A DNA stretch of 64,000 nt from Acinetobacter rathckeae (lineage in GTDB: Bacteria; Pseudomonadota; Gammaproteobacteria; Pseudomonadales; Moraxellaceae), in the NCBI RefSeq assembly GCF_015627125.1, contig NZ_VTDO01000002.1, positions 248,001 to 312,000 on the forward strand. Direction: 5' to 3'. Positions 22,058-30,581 of this stretch are shown piece after piece. The first letter of the stretch is position 1, and every line of letters begins with the position of its first letter. Below the pieces are notes generated by a model that was not told the origin of the DNA, searched no databases, and saw nothing but the letters and a program-made list of their open reading frames with translations. The translations under genes and the position numbers were made by a program.

Positions 22058-22570
22058 AGGGTAGTTTTTTTGTCGAATACTTTTGCTTTTATCATGTAGT
22101 TTTTTCTTGATATAAAGTACCAGTGCAAAACAGGCGGTCGCAATCGTAATAAATAGACCGTTCATGTAACTCATGAGTGAGCTGACATAGCCAATGGTCG
22201 TGAGTCTGTTCATCATTTTAACCACTTGTGGACTACTTTCTATCCCTGTAATCGCCCAACTACATAAATGCTCGCAGTTGTTAATAATTAAATGGTATTG
22301 GTTTTCATGCATACGTGAACGCATACGCCGTACTACCGCTTTACCTGAAAATTTGGGATTTTTATATGTACGAATATATACGTGTTTGCCATGTGAAAAC
22401 TGCCAAAATTGCGTCAGTTCTATCGGACGTTTTTTAAATAAGTGGGCAAACCCTGAGTAATGTATAACACGCCCCCGACCAGCATATATACCGTGGTGGC
22501 TATAGCCCAAATGTTTCACAATTAAGTGTGAACCGATAGGAATATGTAGGCGTTGATGCTGTTTTTTCAC
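22049..22570 (-). CDS. LRAT-domain (NlpC/P60 superfamily) membrane-anchored protein
   Basis: A 173-residue protein with the LRAT triad: H26 in YSHHGIYAG, H37 in VIHYSG, and the nucleophile C99 in NNCEHL. LRAT-family proteins are circularly permuted NlpC/P60-like thiol enzymes acting as acyltransferases or phospholipases; bacterial members are largely uncharacterised. A hydrophobic helix near 135-154 (LFITIATACFALVLYI) and a Lys-rich tail suggest a C-terminal membrane anchor with the catalytic domain in the cytoplasm. The start is GTG at 22570 with no clear ribosome site. Convergent with glnS. The substrate is unknown. Confidence 0.8.
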   Translation of the reverse strand: MKKQHQRLHIPIGSHLIVKHLGYSHHGIYAGRGRVIHYSGFAHLFKKRPIELTQFWQFSHGKHVYIRTYKNPKFSGKAVVRRMRSRMHENQYHLIINNCEHLCSWAITGIESSPQVVKMMNRLTTIGYVSSLMSYMNGLFITIATACFALVLYIKKKLHDKSKSIRQKNYPKK

Positions 22571-22749
22571 AGGAAAACAAAGTAATCAAAGTCACGTTAT
22601 TATAACAAAATTACGTCTTATATATTAAAAAATGACTGATTTTCACGAACTATTCAAAGCTAGACCATAGTCTACATCGCTTTTTAAAGATGGTTGGCAT
22701 AGCTATTGCTTCTGTTGTTACATGAAATAAACAAAAATAGAAGGTTTTC

Positions 22750-24111
22750 ATGAGCAAAGTAAAAGGGTTTTCTTCACCAGAAGATGAATATTTAGGAGTT
22801 GGGAAAAGCTTTGCCTATGGTTTACAGCATGTATTAATCATGTACGGTGGGATTGTTGCACCTCCATTAATTGTTGGCTCAGCTGTCGGTTTAAGTGCGA
22901 GCCAAATTGGCATGCTCATTACGGCATCATTATTTGTGGGTGGTTTGGCAACTTTGCTACAAACCGTTGGGGTGAAATGGTTTGGGGTGAAACTGCCTTT
23001 AGTGCAGGGGGTCTCTTTTGCAGGTGTAGCAACCATGATTGCCATTGGTACATCTGGTGGTGGTTTTCAAGCCATTTTAGGCGCAGTCTTTGCCAGTGCG
23101 ATTGTGGGTTTAGTTATTGCACCATTTTTTGCAAGAATTGTAAGATTTTTTCCACCTGTCGTCACAGGGTGTGTTATCACCATTATTGGGCTATCACTGC
23201 TTCCTGTTGCGTTAAGATGGGTCATGGGTGGCAATAGTAAAGCACCGAATTGGGGCTCATTAGAAAACCTTGGTTTAGCTGCCATGACTTTAGTGATTCT
23301 ATTAATTTTAAGTAAATTTGGCTCAGTTGCGATACGCCGTTTGGCTGTTTTGTCTTCAATTGTACTTGGAACAATTTTTGCCTATTTGCTTGGTTTTTGT
23401 GATTTTTCGAAAGTTACAACAGGCAGTTGGATTGCGTTTCCAAGCATTTTAGAATTTGGTATGCCAACATTTCAAATACCTGCCATTATTGCCATGTGTA
23501 TTGTTATGATTGTTACACTTACAGAAACCACTGCAGATATTTTGGCAGTCAGTGAGATTGTAGGGACAGAAGCAGATCAAAAACGTATTGCCAATGGCTT
23601 ACGTGCAGATATGTTGTCCTCAGCAGTTGCACCATTTTTTGGCACATTTATGCAAAGTGCATTTGCACAAAACGTAGGTTTGGTTGCCATTACGGGTATT
23701 AAAAGCCGTTTTGTGGTTGCTGCAGGTGGTGTTATTTTGGTGTTGCTTGGCTTGTTACCAATTATGGGGCGTTTTGTAGCAGCAATTCCAACACCTGTAC
23801 TTGGCGGTGCAGGGCTAGTGTTGTTTGGTACTGTGGCAGCAAGTGGTATTCGCACCTTGGCACAAGTTGACTTCCGTGAGCAGAAAAATCTTATTATTGT
23901 TGCTGTTGCTATTTCAGCAGGCATGATTCCAATCATTAATGGTGATTTCTTTATGCACTTCCCTAAATGGGTACAAACGCTATTTCATTCAGGAATTAGT
24001 ACAACCTGTATTGTTGCTGTATTTTTAAATATTTTCTTTAATCACTTTGCAATGGGTCGTCAAACAGCCTCAGCGAAAACAAGTACAGACTCAGTAAAAT
24101 CATCACATTAA
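22750..24111 (+). CDS. NCS2-family purine (xanthine/uric acid) permease
   Basis: A 453-residue nucleobase:cation symporter-2 protein with 12-14 membrane helices. YGLQHVLIMYGGIVAPPLIVG is the NCS2 opening, TETTADILAVSEIVG carries the substrate-site glutamate region of helix 8, and QNVGLVAITGIKSRFVVAAG with the following helix is the family signature. The QNVG form is typical of xanthine/urate transporters (XanQ, UacT); uracil carriers differ there. No purine-catabolic gene lies next to it. No purine riboswitch was recognised in the 180 bp upstream. Confidence 0.85.
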   Translation: MSKVKGFSSPEDEYLGVGKSFAYGLQHVLIMYGGIVAPPLIVGSAVGLSASQIGMLITASLFVGGLATLLQTVGVKWFGVKLPLVQGVSFAGVATMIAIGTSGGGFQAILGAVFASAIVGLVIAPFFARIVRFFPPVVTGCVITIIGLSLLPVALRWVMGGNSKAPNWGSLENLGLAAMTLVILLILSKFGSVAIRRLAVLSSIVLGTIFAYLLGFCDFSKVTTGSWIAFPSILEFGMPTFQIPAIIAMCIVMIVTLTETTADILAVSEIVGTEADQKRIANGLRADMLSSAVAPFFGTFMQSAFAQNVGLVAITGIKSRFVVAAGGVILVLLGLLPIMGRFVAAIPTPVLGGAGLVLFGTVAASGIRTLAQVDFREQKNLIIVAVAISAGMIPIINGDFFMHFPKWVQTLFHSGISTTCIVAVFLNIFFNHFAMGRQTASAKTSTDSVKSSH

Positions 24112-24142
24112 ATTGGAGTCATAGCAGTGGGTAAGCTCACTG

Positions 24143-24772
24143 CTACTGAGTGATGTGTTGCGTATCAAATAAGTGATGAGAATCACTTATTTTTTTTGCG
24201 ATATAAAATTGATTAGATGCTTTAACAATAATAATTTGGCTACGAATTGGAATTGTACCAAAGTCAGCATAGACCTGAATATAATGCAATTGACCATATT
24301 CATCTCTCACTCTTGCTTCAGCATGACGATGAGTTGAAGCCTCTCCATTAGAAATCGTTGCCAGTCTTCCTACTAAATTGGGGGCTTTATAGCGATAACG
24401 TGGTGTGATGACTTGGTTTAAGCAATGCACCATAAATACAGTAAAAAACGTACCTATAACGGTAGCCAGTGGTAATACATATAGCATGGTACTAAAGCTT
24501 TGCTGATAGGCAAAATAAGCGAATTGTACAAAGTAGCCTGCAAAGCTAAAATTTAGTAAAAAGAACAGGACAATCAGTACTTTTGAGAACTTTACCGATG
24601 AAAAGCTACGCCATAAATGACTCGGAATAACAGGTTTTAGAAAGTACAGCGGTTGTTTGCCAAAATAAAAACCAATGGTTTCAATGGCACTCATGGTAAT
24701 GAGGCTCACAACACAGACATGAAATGGCAGTAATTCTGGGCTAAGTAAAAAATGACTAAACCGATGACCCAT
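24143..24772 (-). CDS. YqiJ-like inner-membrane OB-fold protein
   Basis: A 209-residue protein with three or four membrane helices in the first 125 residues and a soluble C-terminal beta domain (about 135-200, LVGRLATISNGEAS, DEYGQLHYIQVYADFGTIPIRSQIIIV). The layout matches E. coli YqiJ, an NfeD-like partner usually encoded next to the flotillin YqiK. No flotillin gene is adjacent here. Instead an M15-type lipoprotein gene lies 17 bp upstream in the same direction. A plus-strand terminator hairpin lies inside its last codons. Confidence 0.75.
   Translation of the reverse strand: MGHRFSHFLLSPELLPFHVCVVSLITMSAIETIGFYFGKQPLYFLKPVIPSHLWRSFSSVKFSKVLIVLFFLLNFSFAGYFVQFAYFAYQQSFSTMLYVLPLATVIGTFFTVFMVHCLNQVITPRYRYKAPNLVGRLATISNGEASTHRHAEARVRDEYGQLHYIQVYADFGTIPIRSQIIIVKASNQFYIAKKISDSHHLFDTQHITQ
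24170..24197 (+). terminator. Terminator of the NCS2 permease gene, inside the convergent yqiJ-like gene
   Basis: TAAGTGAT / ATCACTTA closes a four-base loop and is followed by eight T. It lies 59 bp after the permease stop codon and encodes the ISDSHHLF region of the opposite gene. Confidence 0.75.
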
Positions 24773-24789
24773 ATAATATCCCCCTTACG

Positions 24790-25518
24790 TTAAAGCGTAC
24801 ATGTAGATGTCTTGTGATTTAAAAGCGTACCCCATGTTCGATAGCCTTGCGTATCTATATGAATTTGTCCAGAGGCATACACGCCTAGACCAAGATTAAG
24901 ATTTGCACCATATTTTTGCCAAAACTTACACAATTCAACTTTTGTTGATGCAATCTGCTCTAAGTCAGCGTCTTGTGGCGTTGCAGGGCCAATTCTAAAA
25001 TCAATGGCCGAATTATATAGATGTCGTGACTCATTCGCACCACCTGCACATTGGTTGGTGGGAAGGTCTCTGTATACAGACGTTACTTCAAAATCTTTAA
25101 GTATGTGCTGTTCTATAAGTTGTTTTAATACTTTGAGGGTGGCAACTTGATTTGGCCAAAGCTCTTGATTCGGTACAGCGTACTCTTGACTGGCACATTT
25201 TTGCCAATCTCTTGCTGTGCGAAATAGTTCAAATGAGGGTACAACATTGGCAACATGGTGTTTTGCTAAAAAGTTTTCGTAGGCACTGACTTGTTGAGCG
25301 TGGTTTTTCTCAGCTAACCATTGTGTGTAACTATTGGGTATGGCTTTGCTGATGACAACAGCATGCTTTAAATCTATTGTTGTAATACTATTACTGACGA
25401 GCAGTTTAGATGGCTCATTATGCTGAGTTGTAATAGGAGTTTGTATTGACTCACAAGACAGAAGCAGGAATGGCAGTGTAAAACACAAAAACGACTTTTT
25501 ACGTGGCAATGCAGTCAT
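24790..25518 (-). CDS. Peptidase M15-type lipoprotein
   Basis: A 242-residue lipoprotein with lipobox LLLSC (C22). Residues 140-232 form an M15 D,D-peptidase-like domain: SVYR, then H166 in ANESRHLYNSAIDF, D173, and H220 in QIHIDTQGYRTWG, the HxxxxxxD...HxD zinc set of the family. It may act on peptidoglycan cross-links in the periplasm. Residues 30-110 are a polar helical spacer. Same direction as the yqiJ-like gene with 17 bp between, so the two are probably co-transcribed. Which bond it cuts is not shown. Confidence 0.78.
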   Translation of the reverse strand: MTALPRKKSFLCFTLPFLLLSCESIQTPITTQHNEPSKLLVSNSITTIDLKHAVVISKAIPNSYTQWLAEKNHAQQVSAYENFLAKHHVANVVPSFELFRTARDWQKCASQEYAVPNQELWPNQVATLKVLKQLIEQHILKDFEVTSVYRDLPTNQCAGGANESRHLYNSAIDFRIGPATPQDADLEQIASTKVELCKFWQKYGANLNLGLGVYASGQIHIDTQGYRTWGTLLNHKTSTCTL

Positions 25519-25603
25519 ATGGGTAGATCAAGTGAAGAGAAGGTGACTTGAGCGTAGTTTACGTGATATTTGAAATAGAAAAATGATTAATTGGGTGCTA
25601 AAT

Positions 25604-25632
25604 AAAAAAGACCAGTAAATACTGGTCTTTCA
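25604..25632 (-). terminator. Terminator of fdxA
   Basis: AAAGACCAGTA / TACTGGTCTTT forms a compact hairpin; a run of A on the plus strand (25604-25609) gives the minus-strand T-tract. Confidence 0.85.
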
Positions 25633-25634
25633 AA

Positions 25635-25964
25635 TTATTTTTCTAAGTACTGTAGCTTATCAGGCTTACCATTCCATTCATCACGGTCTTCTGGCTGTTC
25701 ACCAATTTCGGTGATGTTCGTCCAGTTTTCTGCCTCTGCTAACTCTGCATTGAGTGCAATAAACACTTCTTGGCCTTCAGGTAACTCATCTTCAGAGAAA
25801 ATCGCATTGGCTGGGCATTCAGGTTCACATAATGCACAGTCAATACATTCGTCTGGGTGAATAACAAGAAAGTTTGGCCCCTCATAGAAGCAATCTACAG
25901 GACATACTTCAACACAGTCTTGATATTTACATTTAATACAGTTTTCAGTGACAACAAAGGCCAT
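25635..25964 (-). CDS. fdxA: Seven-iron ferredoxin FdxA
   Basis: A 109-residue ferredoxin. The N-terminal cluster set is [14 protein letters not shown] and the second is [12 protein letters not shown], giving one [3Fe-4S] and one [4Fe-4S] cluster. The acidic C-terminal extension after residue 58 is typical of the Azotobacter FdI/FdxA class. It lies close to mutS in the same direction, a linkage also known from Azotobacter and Pseudomonas, but here a small gene on the opposite strand lies between them. Upstream are AT-rich palindromes resembling Fur sites. Confidence 0.95.
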   Translation of the reverse strand: MAFVVTENCIKCKYQDCVEVCPVDCFYEGPNFLVIHPDECIDCALCEPECPANAIFSEDELPEGQEVFIALNAELAEAENWTNITEIGEQPEDRDEWNGKPDKLQYLEK

Positions 25965-26050
25965 AGCGACAGCTACCTAAAAAATTTGGTGTTAATTCTT
26001 GATTGTCATATTGTAGGCAAAAAAGGGGGTAACTAACAATTCCTTTTATT

Positions 26051-26121
26051 GATATTAATTATTAAAATCTATGAATAAGACACTTCTATATGAATTTTTC
26101 TGATTAATGATAATTAATATC
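26051..26121. promoter_or_regulatory. Paired AT-rich inverted repeats with a Fur-box-like core, fdxA upstream region
   Basis: GATATTAATTATT at 26051-26063 is the near-perfect inverse (12 of 13) of GATAATTAATATC at 26109-26121. The right-hand copy is part of the 19-mer at 26103-26121, which agrees with the Fur consensus at 15 of 19 positions, including an intact AATGATAAT core. It lies about 140 bp upstream of fdxA and 100 bp upstream of the divergent small gene. Binding by Fur is inference. Confidence 0.4.
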
Positions 26122-26221
26122 ATCTAAAACATGTTTCAAATTGTGAACAAAAAGCCATTGTCATATTTTTTTAAACAAACTTTTGCATGCTCGTAGTGTA
26201 GTTGTTTGAGATGTTCTTGAT

Positions 26222-26497
26222 ATGGCTTATATGGATGGTCGAATGAATAGCAAAACAGAATTAAATCAGCAAAAACAAATCAAAAACGCAAAACGTGGTG
26301 GACATAAACCGAGTATTGCTAAAGATATAAACAAACATAAAATACAAAAACTACAACGTTTCATGAAGGAGTTAGAGCAAGAATATGCCCAGCATTGGCA
26401 TGAAGCCACGCATCAGGCACAGGTCTATGAGCAAGGTTATGCCCAAGCCCTGCATCATGTACAAAGTCGATTAACTGATATTCTAAGCATTAAATAA
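26222..26497 (+). CDS. Small basic coiled-coil protein, unknown function
   Basis: I do not recognise this 91-residue protein. It is basic in the first half (KQIKNAKRGGHKPS, DINKHKIQKLQRF) and helical with many Q, H and A in the second, and has no signal peptide or membrane helix. The ATG at 26222 lacks a clear ribosome site; a second ATG at 26246 is preceded by GGATGG and would give 83 residues. A dedicated terminator after the stop codon supports it being a real gene. It is inserted head-on between mutS and fdxA. Confidence 0.6.
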   Translation: MAYMDGRMNSKTELNQQKQIKNAKRGGHKPSIAKDINKHKIQKLQRFMKELEQEYAQHWHEATHQAQVYEQGYAQALHHVQSRLTDILSIK

Positions 26498-26503
26498 TAT
26501 ATT

Positions 26504-26541
26504 AAATCTCGTACTTATTATGCTTTAAGTACGAGATTTTT
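26504..26541 (+). terminator. Terminator between the small gene and mutS
   Basis: A 14-bp perfect stem AAATCTCGTACTTA / TAAGTACGAGATTT (26504-26517 and 26526-26539) followed by TT. It ends just before the mutS stop codon and may serve both convergent genes. Confidence 0.85.
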
Positions 26542-26544
26542 GTC

Positions 26545-29175
26545 TTATTGAAGCTCAGATTTTAGTGCATAGAGTCGTTCTAAGGCTTGTTTGGGTGTCA
26601 TGTCATCGAGGTCTAACTCGCGAAGCATTTGATCAATGCGTGATGGCGTTTCAACATGGATGACTTTTTCAACCACCTCAGGCTCAATCTGACTAAATAG
26701 GTCACTTTGTTGTGCTGTGCTTGGTGTTGTAAGCTGTTGTTTTTCTAACAGCTTGAGCTTTTTTTGTGCTTCTTTGATGACATTGTTTGGAATACCTGCC
26801 AACTTCGCCACTTGCAAGCCATGACTTTGACTGGCAGGGCCTGTTTGTACTTTGTGAAGTAAAATGAGGCTACCATTTATTTCTTTAGCAGTGACGTGAT
26901 AATTGTCTATGTTTTGGTCTGAACCAAGTTCGGTAAGTTCAAAGTAATGTGTGGCAAATAAACATAAACATTTAATACGTTTCGATAAATCGAGTACGCA
27001 TGCCCAAGCTAAAGACAGGCCATCATAAGTACTCGTACCACGCCCAACTTCGTCCATAAGTACTAAGGACTGTGGTGTGGCATGGTGCAAGATTTGTGAT
27101 GTTTCCGTCATTTCTACCATAAAAGTAGACTTACCTGTAGAGAGGTCATCTGCTGAGCCAATACGCGTGAAAATACGATCGATTGGGCCAAGGAGGGCCT
27201 GTTCAGCAGGTACAAAACTACCACAATGTGCCAATAACGTAATCAGTGCTGTTTGACGCATGAAGGTAGATTTACCACCCATGTTGGGCCCTGTAATAAT
27301 AGCAAGGCGGTGTTGGTGGTCGAGATGAGTGTTATTGGGCGTAAATGGGCTTTTATTGAGTGATTCGACTACAGGATGGCGACCTGCGGTAATGTGTATA
27401 CCAGTTTCTACAGTAAAGTCAGGTTGAGTCCAATGTCTAAGTCGTGCTTGGTGAGCAAAGTTACTCAGTACATCGAGCTGTGCAATAGCACTGCTCATAC
27501 ACTGAAGTTGACCTAAATGACCACGCAGTTGTTCAAGTATTTGCTCAAATAGCATTTTTTCACGGGCTAAAGCACGTGACTCACTTGAAAGTACTTTATC
27601 TTCAAAGGACTTTAATTCAGGCGTAATGTAACGCTCAACATTTTTAAGTGTTTGTCTGCGAATATAGTGTGTTGGTGCTTGTTCTGCTTGGGCTCGTGAG
27701 AGTTCTATGTAATAACCACTGATACGGTTATAGCTAATTTTTAAGGTGTTAATTCCCGTTTCTTGTTTTTCTTTCACTTCAAGATCAATGAGGAATTGCC
27801 CTGCGTGGTCACGTATTTTTCTTAGCTCGTCAAGTTCTGGGTCAAAACCTTCTGCAATGACTTGCCCATCACGTAGTAGTACAGGGGGTGCTTCTACAAT
27901 AGCAGCAGATAAATATTGATGAAGTGATTCAAAATCGCCAATGTCTTGGGCTAAATCTTGAAGTAGCTTGGCCGATGGCGTTAATCTGAGTAAAGGTTCT
28001 AAAGTCTGTTTAAGCTCAGGCAGTTGTGCACATGCTTGTCTAATTAAAACCAAATCACGAGGGCGAGCTGTACCTAAAGCCACTCGACTCAACACCCGTT
28101 CAATGTCGCCAATCTGTTTTAATGGGGCTCTAATATTACTTTCATGGTCGTACTCAAGCATATGGCGAATCGCATCAAGCCGTTGCTCGAGTATGGCGCT
28201 GTCTCTGAGCGGTTGCATGAGTGTACGGCGTAATAAACGTGCCCCCATGGCAGTTTGGCAGTCATTCACCAAATCAAATAAAGAGGTTCCATGTTCAAAT
28301 AAGGGCTCAACGATTTCTAAGTTACGCCGTGTTACAGGATCTAGTGCAATGAAGTCTTGGCTTTGTTCAACTTGTATGGCTTGAATGTGTGGTAACGCCG
28401 TTTTTTGAGTTTCTTTGGCGTAGTGAATTAGTGCTGCCGCCGCTGCTTGTGCAAGGGGCAGGTGGTCTATACCAAAGCCTGCAAGTGTTGAAACATTCAG
28501 CTGATCACATAAGGTTTTATGTGCATTGTTGACATTAAAGTCTACATTTGGGCGTTTTGTAATTGGACACTCTTGTTGTTTTTTAATGAGATCTATGATG
28601 TTTTCATCAATTAAATCTTCATCAATTAGAATTTCACTTGGCATAAGCCGAGACAGTTCAATACCCAATAATTCGGGTTTAAACTCAATTTGCTGTACTT
28701 TAAAAAGACTTGAGCTTAAGTCGAGTAAGGCAATACCAACTTGATTTTGTTTAATACTTAAAGCCACTAAATTTGAGCTTTGTGTGCTGTTTAATAAAGC
28801 ATCATCTGTAAGTGTGCCTGGTGTTAAAATACGCACGACTTGTCGGTCTACAGGGCCTTTGCCTGTGACTTCACCCACTTGTTCACAAATGGCAACAGTT
28901 TCACCACGTTTGACTAAGCGAGCCAAGTAACCTTCTGCAGCATGGTAAGGTACACCAGCCATTGGAATAGGGTCACCGCCACTTTTCCCCCGATGGGTGA
29001 GTGTTATGCCAAGTAGTTTAGCAGCCTTTTTTGCATCATCAAAAAATAATTCGTAGAAATCACCCATACGGTAAAATAATAAGCTGTGAGGGTGTTGGAT
29101 TTTTACATTGAGATACTGCTGCATCATGGGGGTGTGTGCTGCAATATTTTCAAAAATTTGATTGAGTGTTGACAC
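26545..29175 (-). CDS. mutS: DNA mismatch repair protein MutS
   Basis: MutS (876 residues) recognises mismatches and starts repair with MutL. The N-terminal mismatch-binding motif is [11 protein letters not shown], about 18 residues after HTPMMQQYL. The ATPase carries Walker [14 protein letters not shown], Walker [18 protein letters not shown] and the downstream [10 protein letters not shown]. The start is set at GTG 29175, which has AAGG seven bases upstream and gives the expected N-terminal length; a TTG at 29181 and an ATG at 29127, inside HTPMM, are the alternatives. The C-terminus has the short [17 protein letters not shown] tetramerisation helix. Confidence 0.96.
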   Translation of the reverse strand: MSTLNQIFENIAAHTPMMQQYLNVKIQHPHSLLFYRMGDFYELFFDDAKKAAKLLGITLTHRGKSGGDPIPMAGVPYHAAEGYLARLVKRGETVAICEQVGEVTGKGPVDRQVVRILTPGTLTDDALLNSTQSSNLVALSIKQNQVGIALLDLSSSLFKVQQIEFKPELLGIELSRLMPSEILIDEDLIDENIIDLIKKQQECPITKRPNVDFNVNNAHKTLCDQLNVSTLAGFGIDHLPLAQAAAAALIHYAKETQKTALPHIQAIQVEQSQDFIALDPVTRRNLEIVEPLFEHGTSLFDLVNDCQTAMGARLLRRTLMQPLRDSAILEQRLDAIRHMLEYDHESNIRAPLKQIGDIERVLSRVALGTARPRDLVLIRQACAQLPELKQTLEPLLRLTPSAKLLQDLAQDIGDFESLHQYLSAAIVEAPPVLLRDGQVIAEGFDPELDELRKIRDHAGQFLIDLEVKEKQETGINTLKISYNRISGYYIELSRAQAEQAPTHYIRRQTLKNVERYITPELKSFEDKVLSSESRALAREKMLFEQILEQLRGHLGQLQCMSSAIAQLDVLSNFAHQARLRHWTQPDFTVETGIHITAGRHPVVESLNKSPFTPNNTHLDHQHRLAIITGPNMGGKSTFMRQTALITLLAHCGSFVPAEQALLGPIDRIFTRIGSADDLSTGKSTFMVEMTETSQILHHATPQSLVLMDEVGRGTSTYDGLSLAWACVLDLSKRIKCLCLFATHYFELTELGSDQNIDNYHVTAKEINGSLILLHKVQTGPASQSHGLQVAKLAGIPNNVIKEAQKKLKLLEKQQLTTPSTAQQSDLFSQIEPEVVEKVIHVETPSRIDQMLRELDLDDMTPKQALERLYALKSELQ

Positions 29176-29447
29176 AAGCAAGCCTTAAATTGAATAAAAA
29201 CAAGAACAATGTGAGGTGACTTTACTATAAATAATGTTGAATAAACAGGTTGTATAGATACATGCAAAGCATGATCAAATAAAAAGGATTTAATTTATTA
29301 TTTTTTAACCACTTTGTGTGGCTTAGTCTTTCGTTATATTTGACTTTATTTTGAGCATTTTTAGTGTTTATATATAGCATCTGCTTACTTTTTAAGGCAT
29401 AGTCAAATAAAGCAATAAAACTAACCTGTAAAATAATGGAGCTGAAC

Positions 29448-30404
29448 ATGTCTGGCAAAATAGATACAAAAATATTACTTATTGGTACGCAATCTGAAAT
29501 TTATATTCAGGCATTGCAAGCCACATTTAGCACAGTACATCAGCTTGCATTAGAACAAGACCAGACTGAATTTCTAAAACAACATGGACACGAGTTTAAA
29601 ATTGCAGCAACAAGTAATAATGTCGGTATTCGTGCCGCGTTGATTGACCAATTACCTGAGCTAAAAATTATTGCAAGTTTTGGTGTGGGTTTTGATAGCA
29701 TTGACGTGGCTTATGCAAATAAAAAAGGTATTGTTGTTACCAATACACCAAATGTATTGAATGATTGTGTAGCAGATACAGCCATGATGATGACTTATGC
29801 ACTGTCTAGACAGCTTTTACAAGCAGACCGTTTTGTTAGAACAGGACAGTGGGCAAAAGCTGAGTATCCATTGACGCGAAATACAGCACGAAAAGTTTGT
29901 GCCATTTTAGGTATGGGAAATATTGGTGAAGCGATTGCTAAGCGTGCTGAAGCTGCAGGCATGGAAATTATTTATCATAACCGTAGTAAAAAATCGCATG
30001 TGTCATACCGTTATGTAGACAGTGTAGATGAATTAGCCAAACAAGCCGATGTACTGGTATTGGCTTTACCAAGTACAGGCCAAACAAAACATATTCTGAA
30101 TGCAGATGTATTGGCACAAATGAAAAAGACTGCTTTTGTGGTGAATATTGCACGTGGTTCCGTGATTGATCAAAAAGCACTGATTCATAGTCTACAAACA
30201 GGTCAAATTGCAGGAGCGGGCTTAGATGTCTTTGAGGTTGAGCCTTGTGTAGATAGTCCGTTATTGAGCATGGACAACGTCGTTTTGACGCCTCATTATG
30301 CCAGTGGTACTTATGAAACACGCCAAGCGATGGCTGATTTAGTGGCTGATAATATTAAAGCATATTTAGATGGCCGTGAAGTATTAACCCCTGTGACTGT
30401 TTAA
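29448..30404 (+). CDS. D-isomer-specific 2-hydroxyacid dehydrogenase (GhrB-like)
   Basis: A 318-residue NAD(P)-dependent dehydrogenase that reduces 2-keto acids such as glyoxylate, hydroxypyruvate or 2-ketogluconate. The nucleotide loop is GMGNIG (155-160, numbering from the ATG at 29448), and R236 (NIARGS), E265 (DVFEVEP) and H283 (LTPHYAS) are the catalytic residues. FGVGFDSIDVAYANKKGIVV is the usual substrate-side motif. GGAG at 29438 precedes the chosen ATG; an upstream ATG at 29436 overlaps that site. The exact substrate cannot be assigned. Divergent from mutS, single gene. Confidence 0.88.
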   Translation: MSGKIDTKILLIGTQSEIYIQALQATFSTVHQLALEQDQTEFLKQHGHEFKIAATSNNVGIRAALIDQLPELKIIASFGVGFDSIDVAYANKKGIVVTNTPNVLNDCVADTAMMMTYALSRQLLQADRFVRTGQWAKAEYPLTRNTARKVCAILGMGNIGEAIAKRAEAAGMEIIYHNRSKKSHVSYRYVDSVDELAKQADVLVLALPSTGQTKHILNADVLAQMKKTAFVVNIARGSVIDQKALIHSLQTGQIAGAGLDVFEVEPCVDSPLLSMDNVVLTPHYASGTYETRQAMADLVADNIKAYLDGREVLTPVTV

Positions 30405-30581
30405 TTGTAATGAGTGAGTACATGGCTCTAAATAGATACATGTACTCTATTATGTGTTGAGCAAAAAATTGGGCAACATTATATTTGTATTGAGGTGTAT
30501 CGTTATAAAAAGTTGTGTTGTATTCAGCGTGTGAAAATAAAAAATGATTAAAATGTACCTTATATAATACTGGTGAAAATA

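Noticed and set aside
22571..22749. Purine riboswitch upstream of the NCS2 permease
   Set aside because: The conserved loop and junction sequences of the purine aptamer were not found.
27968..28384. Plus-strand frame of 138 codons inside mutS
   Set aside because: Antisense to conserved mutS codons, rich in Ser and Cys and without a family match.
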